Part shown: one piece after another, positions 47,986 through 58,254 of the stretch | Numbering within the stretch: the first letter of the stretch is position 1 | Layout of the letters: the number at the start of each line of letters is the position of its first letter | Assembly (NCBI GenBank): GCA_030601745.1 | Contig: JAUWBI010000007.1 | Span: forward strand, 1 to 64,000 | Source of the DNA: Phycisphaerae bacterium | Lineage (GTDB): Bacteria > Planctomycetota > Phycisphaerae > Sedimentisphaerales > Anaerobacaceae | Direction: 5' to 3' | DNA: 64,000 nucleotides | Position numbers and translations under genes: made by a program | Notes under the pieces: model-generated | Seen by the model: the letters and a program-made list of their open reading frames with translations, nothing else | Databases searched by the model: none | What the model was told of the DNA's origin: nothing

Positions 47986-49425
47986 ATGAAACGTATGACA
48001 CGCCGGAATTTCGTAAAGAGCTCGATGGTTGCGGGCGTCACGCTGGCGCTGCCAACCGGTGCGTTTTCCCGCGTACGCGGGGCAAACGACGACATTCGCG
48101 TGGCCGTTGTGGGTCTTCGTAGCCAGGGGAGTAATCACATCAACTGGTTTCGCAAAATCCCCGCTGTCCGGGTGGTGGCGATTTGCGATGCGGACAGAAG
48201 CATTCTCGCCCGCGAAGTGAAAAAATTCAGAGACCGCAATGAAAAAGTTGACGGCTACGTCGATTATCGCAAACTGCTGGAGGATAAGGACATCGACGCT
48301 ATTGTGACTGCCACGCCCAATCACTGGCACGCGCTGGTTACCGTTTGGGCGTGCCAGGAGGGCAAAGACGTATATGTCGAGAAGCCGGTCTCCCACAATA
48401 TCTGGGAAGGCCGAAAAATGGTCGAGGCGGCTCGCAGATACAACCGGATTGTGCAAAGCGGGACCCAGCGCCGCTCCGACGAGGGACTGCGGGAAGCCAT
48501 CGAGTACATCCAGCAGGGAAATCTCGGCAACATTGTGATTGTCTGGGGGATAGTCTATGTTCGACGCGGCAGTATTGGAAAGGTGAATGGGCCGCAGCCG
48601 ATCCCGGAATCGGTCGATTATAACCTTTGGTGCGGTCCGGCTCCTATGGCACCTTTGATGCGCAGGAATTTGCATTACGACTGGCACTGGGTGTGGCCCA
48701 CCGGCGACGGCGATTTCGGCAACAATGGAATTCACTTTATAGATATCTGTCGCTGGTTCTTGAACAAAAATGTTCTGGCACCGCGAGTAATGAGCATCGG
48801 CGGGCGGTTCGGATATATCGATGACGGCGAAACGCCTAACACACAAATTGTGCTGCTGGATTACAAGCCGGCCCCCATCATCTTTGAGGTGCGTGGCCTG
48901 CCCCGAGCAAGAGGCGATTCAGTGATGGACACCTACCGGGGCATTCGCGCCGGCGTGGTCGTTCAATGCGAAGATGGTTACTTTGCCGGCGGCTGGGCGT
49001 ACGACAATGACGGCAAAAAAATCAAGCAGTTCAAGCGTACCGGCGGCAGCGGACACCACGCCAACTTCATCAAGGCGGTTCGCAGCCGTAAAGTCAGCGA
49101 CCTGAATGCTGACATCCTCGAAGGCCACCTTTCCAGCGCTCTCTGTCACATGGGCAACGTCTCTTACCGCCTCGGCAAAGAAACCTCACGTGACGAGGTT
49201 ATGGAAATTATCAAGGGCAATAAAGAAATGGTGGACTCTTTCGAACGTCTTCAGGAGCATCTGTTGGTTAATGGAGTGGATATTAAGGAGACGCCCAGGA
49301 TTCTTGGCCCCTGGCTCAAGATGGATACCGTAAATGAGAGATTCGTCGGCCAGTTCAGTGAACAAGCAAACGAACTTGTGAAGCGCAAATATCGCAAGCC
49401 GTTCGTTGTACCGGAGCAGGTGTAG
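47986..49425 (+). CDS. Gfo/Idh/MocA family oxidoreductase with Tat signal
   Basis: MTRRNFVKSSMVAGVTLALP; VAVVGLRSQGSNH; DVYVEKPVSHNIWEG; RBS aggag; track ORF starts at 47794. Confidence 0.92.
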   Translation: MKRMTRRNFVKSSMVAGVTLALPTGAFSRVRGANDDIRVAVVGLRSQGSNHINWFRKIPAVRVVAICDADRSILAREVKKFRDRNEKVDGYVDYRKLLEDKDIDAIVTATPNHWHALVTVWACQEGKDVYVEKPVSHNIWEGRKMVEAARRYNRIVQSGTQRRSDEGLREAIEYIQQGNLGNIVIVWGIVYVRRGSIGKVNGPQPIPESVDYNLWCGPAPMAPLMRRNLHYDWHWVWPTGDGDFGNNGIHFIDICRWFLNKNVLAPRVMSIGGRFGYIDDGETPNTQIVLLDYKPAPIIFEVRGLPRARGDSVMDTYRGIRAGVVVQCEDGYFAGGWAYDNDGKKIKQFKRTGGSGHHANFIKAVRSRKVSDLNADILEGHLSSALCHMGNVSYRLGKETSRDEVMEIIKGNKEMVDSFERLQEHLLVNGVDIKETPRILGPWLKMDTVNERFVGQFSEQANELVKRKYRKPFVVPEQV

Positions 49426-49635
49426 CCGGATGCGGCAAAAGAATTAAACGCAGAGACCGCTGAGAGCGCAGAGGAAAAACAAGAATAAAAGGAAAAGAAA
49501 ATGCCATAAGTTGCGCAGAAGTGAAATATTAGAAATCTCTGCGTGCTCTGCGAACTCGCATGCCTCTGCGTCTCACGACGCAAGTCGTGGCAGCAGGGCG
49601 GTAAAAAAATCCGAGAATCGAGAAACGAGGATATT

Positions 49636-50976
49636 ATGTCTGAGCCATCTGCAGCTTCAAACCGTCAACGGCGGCCTCGGTGGTGGCGGTCGGTTGGTCC
49701 TGCGCTCATCACCGCCTGTGTGGTGTTCGGGCCGGGGAGCCTGCTGATTAGTTCTAATGTCGGCGCAAAGTATGGATACGAATTGCTCTGGCTGCTTGTT
49801 TTGACCGGAGTTCTGATGGGCACATATATGACCATGGCGGCGCGTATCGGCGTGGTGGGCGGCGCCACGCCCTGCACACTGGTGGCCCAGCGTCTGGGCC
49901 GGCCGGCCGCTGCCATTGTCGGCATCAATCTCTGCCTTATTTGCACTGCCTTTCAGTTCTCCAACAATCTCGCCGTCATCGCCGCCGCCGACACCCTCGG
50001 CGTTGCCCGCCTCTTTGGGGAACTGGAGCAAATGACTCCGCGCACCAGAAGCCTCATCAACACCGGCGTGCTGTTGGCATTCAATGCTGCAATCATTGCG
50101 CTGGTCTTCACATTGAGACAGGTGTATCGGGCACTTGAACGCATTATGAAATTTATGGTGGCTCTTATCCTGATATGCTTTCTGGTGAATCTTTTCATTG
50201 TTCGCCCCAACCTGCTCGATATCTTCGAAGGCCTGCTCCCGGGCCTGCCCGAAGGTATTTCTCTTGGCTTTCCCAGCCGCAGCGAAACGGGCATCACCGA
50301 TCCTATGATTCTTGTGGCTTCGCTGCTGGGTACAACCTTTTCGGTGGCCGCAGCATTATACCAGGGCAACCTCGTCCGGGAGAAGGGCTGGACGATTAAG
50401 GAATATAACCGTGGGATTGGTGACTCCATCGCCGGGGTCGCTGTCCTCACGGGTGTCAGCGCTATTATTATGATGACGGGCGCAGCCGTCCTTAGTGAGA
50501 TTGGCAAGCCCGCTAACGACATCAGCGTCCTAGCCACGCAACTACGACCCCTGCTTGGTGCCACCGCCCACGTATTGTTCTGTGTTGGATTGTTGGCTGT
50601 GGCAATGAACCCCTTTGTCATCAACGCGATGATTGGTGGTAGCATCCTGGCCGATGGTCTCGGCAAGCCTGCAAAATTAAGCGACCCCTGGTCCCGCCGA
50701 TTCACAGTAGTCGTTCTGTTGGTCGGAATGGCCGTAGCTATGATTGTCGTGCACACACGCATCAAGAAGGTGGATGCCATCATCTTCGGCCAGGCCCTTA
50801 CGGTCATCGGTAATCCGTTGATGGCCGCTACAATACTCTGGCTGGCGAACCGAAAAGACATTATGGGCGCTCGGCGTAATACGATTGTGCTGAACATTCT
50901 GGGCGGGCTGGGCTTGGTGGTTGTCGTGCTTATAGCCGTGCGAGTTTTGTTTCGGCTGGTGCTCACCCTGACTTAA
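49636..50976 (+). CDS. NRAMP-family metal ion transporter
   Basis: GPALITACVVFGPGSLLISSNVGAKYGYELLWLLVL, multi-TM; track ORF starts at 49543. Confidence 0.85.
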   Translation: MSEPSAASNRQRRPRWWRSVGPALITACVVFGPGSLLISSNVGAKYGYELLWLLVLTGVLMGTYMTMAARIGVVGGATPCTLVAQRLGRPAAAIVGINLCLICTAFQFSNNLAVIAAADTLGVARLFGELEQMTPRTRSLINTGVLLAFNAAIIALVFTLRQVYRALERIMKFMVALILICFLVNLFIVRPNLLDIFEGLLPGLPEGISLGFPSRSETGITDPMILVASLLGTTFSVAAALYQGNLVREKGWTIKEYNRGIGDSIAGVAVLTGVSAIIMMTGAAVLSEIGKPANDISVLATQLRPLLGATAHVLFCVGLLAVAMNPFVINAMIGGSILADGLGKPAKLSDPWSRRFTVVVLLVGMAVAMIVVHTRIKKVDAIIFGQALTVIGNPLMAATILWLANRKDIMGARRNTIVLNILGGLGLVVVVLIAVRVLFRLVLTLT

Positions 50977-51037
50977 TCGCCCCCGTTAAAAGGTGCAAGT
51001 CAGAACCGTAGACGCCGGCCTAAGAGAAAACAGACGT

Positions 51038-52057
51038 ATGACAGACATATCCGCATTGGACGAACGGGGCCTGGAAGATATTCTCAGTGAGCCTACCGAG
51101 GGGACAAAAAAGATCCTCGCCGAGCTGGAGGGTGACATCGTCGTTTTGGGCGCGGGCGGTAAGATGGGACCGACACTGGCGATGATGCTCAAAAAGGCAT
51201 CGAGCGGCAGGAACATTTATGCCGTCTCGCGATTCAGTGACAAGGCGGCCAGGACCAGAATCGAAGAGGCGCAGATTTTGACCATCGAGGCAGACCTGCT
51301 GGATGAATCACAATATTGCGAATTGCCCAGAGTAGAAAATGTATTCTATCTGGTCGGTATGAAGTTCGGCTCCACCGGCAATCAGCCATTAACGTGGGCG
51401 CTGAACAGCTTTATACCAGGTCTGATAGCACGACATTATAAGAACGCACGGATTGTGGTGTTTTCCACCGGTAATGTTTATCCTTTTGTTGATGTCAGCA
51501 GTGGCGGAGTGTGTGAAGAAACAGCTCCCGAACCGGTAGGCGAATATGCCCAGTCGTGCCTGGGCAGAGAGCGGATGTTTCAGTACTTCTCGCAGCTTTA
51601 TAATACACCAGAGACCATAGTCAGACTCAATTACGCCAACGAACCTCGATATGGTATTATTGTTGACCTCACCCTGAAGATATTGAACGACGAGCCTATT
51701 GACCTGACTATGGGGGCAGTAAATCTAATCTGGCAGAGGGATGCTAATGATTATATCATCCGCGCTATAAGTCTGGCGCAATCGCCGCCGGCTGTTCTTA
51801 ATGTTACAGGGCCGGACACTGTGCCGGTTCGTAAATTGGCCGGGCAAATCGGCAAAGAGCTTAATAGAGAACCGAAATTTGCATCCCAGGAGGCGCAAAC
51901 AGCCCTGCTTTCGAATGCTTCTTTCTGTTTCAGTAAATTTGGCTATCCGCAGACGACGCTTGAGGAAATGGTGTCTTTGATTGTGAAATGGGTAGCGTCG
52001 GGCAAAACGGTTTTGAACAGACCGACCAAATACGATATACGTAATGGCAAGTTCTAA
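51038..52057 (+). CDS. NAD-dependent epimerase/dehydratase-like protein
   Basis: DIVVLGAGGKMGPTLAMMLKKAS Rossmann motif; FSTGNVYPF; track ORF starts at 50993. Confidence 0.82.
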   Translation: MTDISALDERGLEDILSEPTEGTKKILAELEGDIVVLGAGGKMGPTLAMMLKKASSGRNIYAVSRFSDKAARTRIEEAQILTIEADLLDESQYCELPRVENVFYLVGMKFGSTGNQPLTWALNSFIPGLIARHYKNARIVVFSTGNVYPFVDVSSGGVCEETAPEPVGEYAQSCLGRERMFQYFSQLYNTPETIVRLNYANEPRYGIIVDLTLKILNDEPIDLTMGAVNLIWQRDANDYIIRAISLAQSPPAVLNVTGPDTVPVRKLAGQIGKELNREPKFASQEAQTALLSNASFCFSKFGYPQTTLEEMVSLIVKWVASGKTVLNRPTKYDIRNGKF

Positions 52058-52073
52058 GGGGAGCCTTTTCACG

Positions 52074-53168
52074 ATGGATTTGCATATCATCAACAAGCTT
52101 CGTTCAGGTTGTGTTATTCCTGCTCATCCACTGGCTCTGCAGGCGGATAACAAGCTCGACGAGCGCCGTCAAAAGGCATTGAGCCGTTACTATTTAGCTT
52201 CCGGTGCAGGTGGGTTGGCGGTAGGTGTGCACACGACCCAGTTTGCCATCCACAACCCGAAGATAGGTTTGTACCGGCCAGTGCTGGAATTGGCCGGCGA
52301 GACGGCGCAAGAATTTACTACATCCACAAATTGTGGCGAGCCGATAATGATTGCAGGCATCGTGGGCCGGACCAACCGGGCTGTGAAAGAAGCCGAGTTG
52401 GCCCGGGAGCTGGGCTATCATCTCGGACTACTTTCCCTCACAGCGCTAAAAGAAAAATCAATTGACGAGCTGATAGACCACAGCCGACAAGTGGCCCAGA
52501 TAATACCGATTATGGGATTTTACTTACAAGAGGCGATAAGCCAAATGGTGCTGCCTGTTGAGTTCTGGAGAAGGTTCATTGAGATACCAAATGTCCTCGC
52601 TATAAAGATTGCGCCGTTCAATAGATATCAAACGCTTGACGTGCTCGAAGCGGTTGCCTGTTCCGGCAGGTCTGATGAAATCGCATTATATACCGGCAAC
52701 GATGACAACATAATTCTCGATTTACTCACACAATATGAGTTTAACGTCAACGGTCGAGTGGTATCACTTCAGATTGTCGGTGGGCTGCTCGGACAATGGG
52801 CTTGCTGGACGAAACGGGCGGTTGAATATCTCGCTCGCATCAAGAAAATTCACGAAACTAAAATGCAAATCCCGCAGGAGATGCTGACATTAGCGAGTCA
52901 TTTGACGCTGGCCAATAAGGCGATTTTCGATGCTGATAATCATTTCGCCGGGTGCATTCCCGGTATATCTTATGTGTTAAAGCGGCAGGGCCTTTTGGAA
53001 GAACCGAGAACACTTAATCCCCAGGAACGACTGTCACCGGGCCAGGCTGGCAGGATAGATGAGATAATACGCAACTATCCGCACCTTACCGACGACGATT
53101 TTGTAAGACAAAACCTTGATAAATGGCTGTCGGGCTGCGGCGGGCTTCGCCCCGACGAGTCATCCTGA
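52074..53168 (+). CDS. Dihydrodipicolinate synthase-family protein
   Basis: VIPAHPLALQADNKLDERRQKALSRYYLASGAGGLAVGVHTTQF; track ORF starts at 52044. Confidence 0.75.
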   Translation: MDLHIINKLRSGCVIPAHPLALQADNKLDERRQKALSRYYLASGAGGLAVGVHTTQFAIHNPKIGLYRPVLELAGETAQEFTTSTNCGEPIMIAGIVGRTNRAVKEAELARELGYHLGLLSLTALKEKSIDELIDHSRQVAQIIPIMGFYLQEAISQMVLPVEFWRRFIEIPNVLAIKIAPFNRYQTLDVLEAVACSGRSDEIALYTGNDDNIILDLLTQYEFNVNGRVVSLQIVGGLLGQWACWTKRAVEYLARIKKIHETKMQIPQEMLTLASHLTLANKAIFDADNHFAGCIPGISYVLKRQGLLEEPRTLNPQERLSPGQAGRIDEIIRNYPHLTDDDFVRQNLDKWLSGCGGLRPDESS

Positions 53169-53292
53169 AAATATTTACTGGCAGTTTCCAGATGACTTGG
53201 TTACACTACTTTTCGTCTTTAGAAAAAATTTTTCATCCTTTCATAAGTTTCTTGCGAGGTTCAAATGTTTAGACAAGCTAATGAAAATTTGA

Positions 53293-53360
53293 CCCCGCAC
53301 TTACTCGACTTCATTCTCAGGGTTAAAAAACCGTGCAAGGCGAATCGAGTAAGTGCGGGG
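53293..53360. repeat. 16-bp perfect inverted repeat in the leader of the esterase gene
   Basis: ccccgcacttactcga / tcgagtaagtgcgggg with 36-nt spacer containing ggttaaaaaacc. Confidence 0.9.
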
Positions 53361-53366
53361 CCAACT

Positions 53367-55472
53367 ATGTCTGGGCGATTTTCTTGTGTTGTGCTTACAT
53401 TGTTATGCGTCTGCCTTCCCTGCTTGGCTGCGGACCGATCGGTAATCGGCACAAGTCATGGCGACCGTATGCTTGCAGAGTACTTTCGTGCTGAGGCTGC
53501 GAAGCTGCGCGACCAATGCTTGGCCGATGTCAAAACGCTCGATGACTGGAAAACAAAACGCCAGGTTTACCGAAAGCAACTCTTCGAAATGGTGGGACTT
53601 GACCCGTTGCCGGAAAAGACCGATCTGAAGCCTGTCGTCACCGGCAAAGTTGAGCACGACGAATTTACAGTCGAAAAGATTCACTATCAATCGAGGCCCG
53701 GTCTTTACGTAACAGGCAACCTGTACATCCCAAAAGGTCTCGAAAAACCTGCGCCGACGATTCTATACGTCTGCGGTCACGCCGTCGGCACGAAAAACGG
53801 TATTCGCTATGGTAACAAGGCTCCCTACCAGCACCACGGTGCCTGGTTTGCGCAGCATGGCTATGTTTGCTTCATCATTGACACGGTGCATCGGGGCGAG
53901 ATAGAAGGCATCCATCACGGCACCTACCGATACAAAATGTGGTGGTGGAATAGCCGTGGCTACACGCCGGCCGGCACCGAGGCATGGAACTGCATACGCG
54001 CACTGGATTACCTTCAGACGCGCAAGGAAGTAGACAAGGACCGCATCGGCGTGACGGGTCGCTCCGGCGGCGGGGCGTACAGTTGGTGGCTCGCCGCCCT
54101 CGACGACCGTATCAAGGCGGCTGTACCCGTCGCCGGCATCACCGACCTTCAAAACCACGTTGTGGACGGCTGCGTCGAGGGCCACTGCGACTGCATGTAC
54201 ATCGTGAACACGTACCGCTGGGACTATGCGCTCGTGGCGGCACTGGTGGCGCCGCGACCGCTTCTGATTTCTAACAGCGACAAGGACAGCATCTTCCCGC
54301 TGGACGGAGTCATTCGCCTCCACGAAAAGGTGCGGAACATCTACAAGTTATACAACGCCGAGAAGAACCTCGGCCTGCACATTACCGAAGGCCCACACAA
54401 GGACACGCAAGAGCTGCGCATACACGCTTTTGTGTGGTTCAATCGCTTCCTCAAAGGTGATAATCCGCTGATTGACAAGCCGGCTGTGCCTTTTTTCCAG
54501 TGGACACAACTTAAGGTTTTCGACGAGCTGCCCGCTGACAGCATAAACTCACGGATACAGGAATCGTTCACGCCCAAGGCACCTCAACCGTTGGTGCCGC
54601 AATCCGCCGACGAATGGGCAAAGCAGCGCAAAGTGTGGATGAAAGCGCTTCGGGAAAAGTCGTTCCGCGGCTGGCCGACGCAAGCACAGGCAGGTTCGCT
54701 CGACACCAGACAGGTATTTTCCGTCGAGCGACACGGTATCCGCTTCAGTGCGTTTGACTTCACGAGCCAGCCGCACGTTCGTCTACGGTTATACATAGCA
54801 CACCGCGCCGGGCTCGACAAGGCCGACCTCATTGTGCTCAACATACTGGACGAACAGGGATGGACCGAGTGGTTGGCTGCTATGCGCGTGGGCTTTGCAG
54901 ATGAACTCAACGACCAGACGCTGCCCGAGCCGAATGAAAACGCTTTCAAACGAATCTAGCAGATGTTCAGGAATACAACGCGGGCGATGGCCTACTTGGC
55001 GCCACGTGGGATTGGGCCGACTATGTGGAACCCTAACGAACGCAAGCAAACGCAAATCCGCCGACGGTTCATGCTGCTCGGCCAAACCCTCGACGGCATG
55101 CGCGTGTGGGACGTCCGGCGGGCGATTCAGACGCTGCGTACCGTTGGTTCGATGAGCGGCGTACCGGTGCGACTTCAGGGTGAACGCCGGATGGCCGGCA
55201 TCGTGCTGTACGCCTCGCTGTTCGAGCCTGACATCGTCCGGCTTGACCTGTGGCATTTGTCCCCCTCGCACCGCGAGGGGCCGACCTTCCTCAATGTGCT
55301 GCGCTATCTGGATGTGCCACAGGCTGTAGCGATGGCAGCCGAGCGCAGCCGGATACGACTCTATCAAAAAGATGATTCTGGATGGCAGTTCCCGCGAGCC
55401 GTCGCCGGGAAATTTGGTTGGCCCGAAGAGCAATTTCAAGTCCGCACAGTTTCGACCGATGACGAGCCTTGA
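53367..55472 (+). pseudogene. Acetyl-xylan-esterase/dienelactone-hydrolase-like protein interrupted by one in-frame TAG (54957..54959)
   Basis: VTGRSGGGAYSWWLAALDDRIKAAVPVAGI; ORFs 53265..54959 and 54963..55472 are in the same frame, separated only by TAG-CAG, and read as one protein (...AFKRI*QMFRNTTRAMAYLAPRGIGPT...). Confidence 0.8.
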
Positions 55473-55604
55473 CCCGTGAGTTGTTCTGTCGTTCCGGAGA
55501 ATTACACAAGCACCCCAGGGCTGCTGGTCAGGGCCAATGAAGTTTCGTTGCCCCAAGTCTTTCGCGAAAGCCCGGCGACATTGGCCGGGCAGAGCTTATA
55601 ATGC

Positions 55605-56939
55605 TTATCGCGAAGTTTCTTCCCGCCGAACGCCGTGATAGGTCGTCAGGACGTACTCAAATTTCTTTGCTGACCTCGGCTCCAAGATAAGCGTGAACTT
55701 AACCGTATCCAGGTCAACCTTCTCGAATTTATCAAACTCGCCGCTTTTCTCCAGCCTCCAGTATGGCGTATTGAAGTTGCGCTGAATCTCGACCTTGACG
55801 CCAATCTCGCGAGTATTTCTGACTTCAATCTTGAATTTGCGAATTTCATCGAAACCGGAAATATTGCCGCGACGGTCGAACCTGTAGTTTTCCGTCCTGT
55901 AATCCATAAGCGTCGGCTCGACAACAAGGTTGGCAACCGGGCCGAGATTCAGCTCCACATCCTCATCCACAGGGATATACTTAAACGAGGACTGACCCGT
56001 ATAAGACAAATGTTCCTCTTCGTCAACGCTTCTATAAACCTTTAGCATCCCGCCGGGGATAGGCGTATCGCCGAGCTTGTGCTCCTCGTCATTCTTGAAA
56101 CTGAGGAACCGAACCACGGAATTGCCATAGCGCTCCTGCTCATACTTGTACAGATTAACCACCGGCACCTCGTCAACATCGAAGCTGAGCAGTCGTTTCG
56201 ACCAGCCGGTCGGAATCGTCTCAGTACCCTCAATCGTGTAAAGAAAATACTCGCTCAGACCTTCCTTCTTGATTTCCTTCGGCCTAAGTGCCAACACTTC
56301 CGCCCACGCTATTTCTTTTTTATCCCTTACCGCCGACACGGGGGGAACAAGCGGTCTTGGCACAGGCACTACTTCCCCCGGTCTGCCATAAGGATACCGC
56401 CGCCGGGCAAGGTCAGCAATCTGGTCGAGTATGTGGACTTTGCCGACAATTAAACGCGTCTGCGCGTTTTCGTAATCTTCTCCGCTATTATTGGTAACCC
56501 GCACATAGCCCTTCAGCCGCATCGTCTTTTCATCATCGGTGAGCGTCCCCATATAAAATGCCCGCCAACTCAATCCACTTGTTAGATATGTAATCTCCAC
56601 CGGCACCTTGCCGCTCACGCCGCTCTTAATATTCCACAGTCCAAGGTTCCTGACTCTCGGCGGATAGGTCAAATCAGCAATGTCGATTTTGTCTGCATTG
56701 GCTTTAGGCAGCATTTCTAAGCTTGTCGGGTCGATGAGCGTATTGGCCCAGGAGAACTGCAACTTGTTTTTGCCTTGTTTTAGCGTAAGGTCTCTGCTCT
56801 CGCGCACTAATGTCATATCCGCCGAGTTATAAATCGTAAGCTGCACCATATCACGGGAAGGCAGCGTAACCAAATCAACCTTGGCCCGGCTGACGCCGGT
56901 CATCGCAACGACTAGTAACATCAATACTAAGCGTTTCAT
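55605..56939 (-). CDS. DUF4139-like secreted protein
   Basis: YNSADMTLVRESRDLTLKQGKNKLQFSWANTLIDPTSL; ITYLTSGLSWRAFYMGTL. Confidence 0.82.
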   Translation of the reverse strand: MKRLVLMLLVVAMTGVSRAKVDLVTLPSRDMVQLTIYNSADMTLVRESRDLTLKQGKNKLQFSWANTLIDPTSLEMLPKANADKIDIADLTYPPRVRNLGLWNIKSGVSGKVPVEITYLTSGLSWRAFYMGTLTDDEKTMRLKGYVRVTNNSGEDYENAQTRLIVGKVHILDQIADLARRRYPYGRPGEVVPVPRPLVPPVSAVRDKKEIAWAEVLALRPKEIKKEGLSEYFLYTIEGTETIPTGWSKRLLSFDVDEVPVVNLYKYEQERYGNSVVRFLSFKNDEEHKLGDTPIPGGMLKVYRSVDEEEHLSYTGQSSFKYIPVDEDVELNLGPVANLVVEPTLMDYRTENYRFDRRGNISGFDEIRKFKIEVRNTREIGVKVEIQRNFNTPYWRLEKSGEFDKFEKVDLDTVKFTLILEPRSAKKFEYVLTTYHGVRREETSR

Positions 56940-56974
56940 TTTGCTGCTCCTTTAGTTTGACAGGTTCAAGCTTA

Positions 56975-58210
56975 CTACCTTCTTATTATAGACGGCTCCG
57001 GCCTTATATTTACTCCCGGCCGTATATTGCGGCGATGGTAGTGCATCTTCAGCTCTTTTACAGCGGGGCCGGCCTCCGTGCGAGCAGGCAGTTTTATCTC
57101 GAACTCAAGGGTATTAGCGTGCTTTTTCTTATAGCCGACGCCGAGTTTCAACTCCTTCTTATCCAAAGTGCACTTTTCCATATCCCACTGGCCGGGGATG
57201 TGCTGAATCATCGTAAGCACAGCAGGGCTGTCCTTGAAATTCTCAATCTTGGCCGTGATTATTTCATCGGTATCGTAGAGAACGATGTCCCCCTTTCTGT
57301 TGCGTTTCACATTGATTTTTTTAGCGCCGGTCATATCTCGCTGCGTTACGACGATGTCCCTGCTGTCACCGATATAGAGTTCCATCTACTCGCCGACCGG
57401 CACCAGTCCCGTTACATCTTCACCTAAAAAGATGGTGCTGCCGTGCCCATCGTCCTGGAAGAGTCGTGCCTTACCGCCCCAGAGGGCAAATTTACCCAGC
57501 CTGCTCTTGGCGTCATTTACAATGCGATAGCTTACCGGGATACCCACGTTTTTATTTTCCAGCTTCTCAGGGTCCCACGGCAGCTTGGCCGCATCGAACG
57601 TCCAGACCTTCGTAATCGGCACTTTCGCCGCCTTTAGAAACAGCATCTGCTTGGTCTCCTCGTGTTTGATGCCCCGCTCGAAGGCCTCGCCGTAATCCAG
57701 CAGCACCCGTGCCCGGTCGAAATCCTCACCTGAAAAGTTCCGCAGCACCAGATAGCTTTTCAGGTCAACATACGTCTCGGCCTTGTCGGCGATTGCCTTA
57801 TAGGTAATCAGCCGGTCGATATTCCGCAGCAGATAGCTGATTCGAACCGTCTCTGCATAGTTATCGGCACAGCTAATCTCCCACACCAAAGCGGCCTCGT
57901 TCGGCGGATAGCTCACGTTCAAAAGTGTCACCTCCTTGCCCGGGTGGTCGAGCGCCCTTAGCCGAATCGAGTCAGCGTCGATGCTCACGCCCTTCCACGA
58001 AAAGTCCACCTTATTTGGTGGTCCCTCTGGTGGTGTCTTTTGCAGGGTCAGAACACGCTCTTCTTCAATCAGCGTCCACTGCGGATTGTCTAAGCGAATC
58101 ACCGTCGCCGCCCGCTCCGGCAGCGCAACCAGCTTGATTCTGGCCTGCGACGTTGCGCTGCATATAAGCAGCAGCACAATTACCATTAGTTTGATTCTTT
58201 TGCTGTTCAT
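56975..58210 (-). pseudogene. Second DUF4139-like protein interrupted by one in-frame TAG (57386..57388)
   Basis: ORFs 57386..58210 and 56975..57385 are same frame: ...GEDVTGLVPVGE*MELYIGDSRDIVVTQRDM... Confidence 0.8.
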
Positions 58211-58254
58211 AATTCAGTCTCCTTAAAAATATTGTTGATTATGTTTCAATTCGC

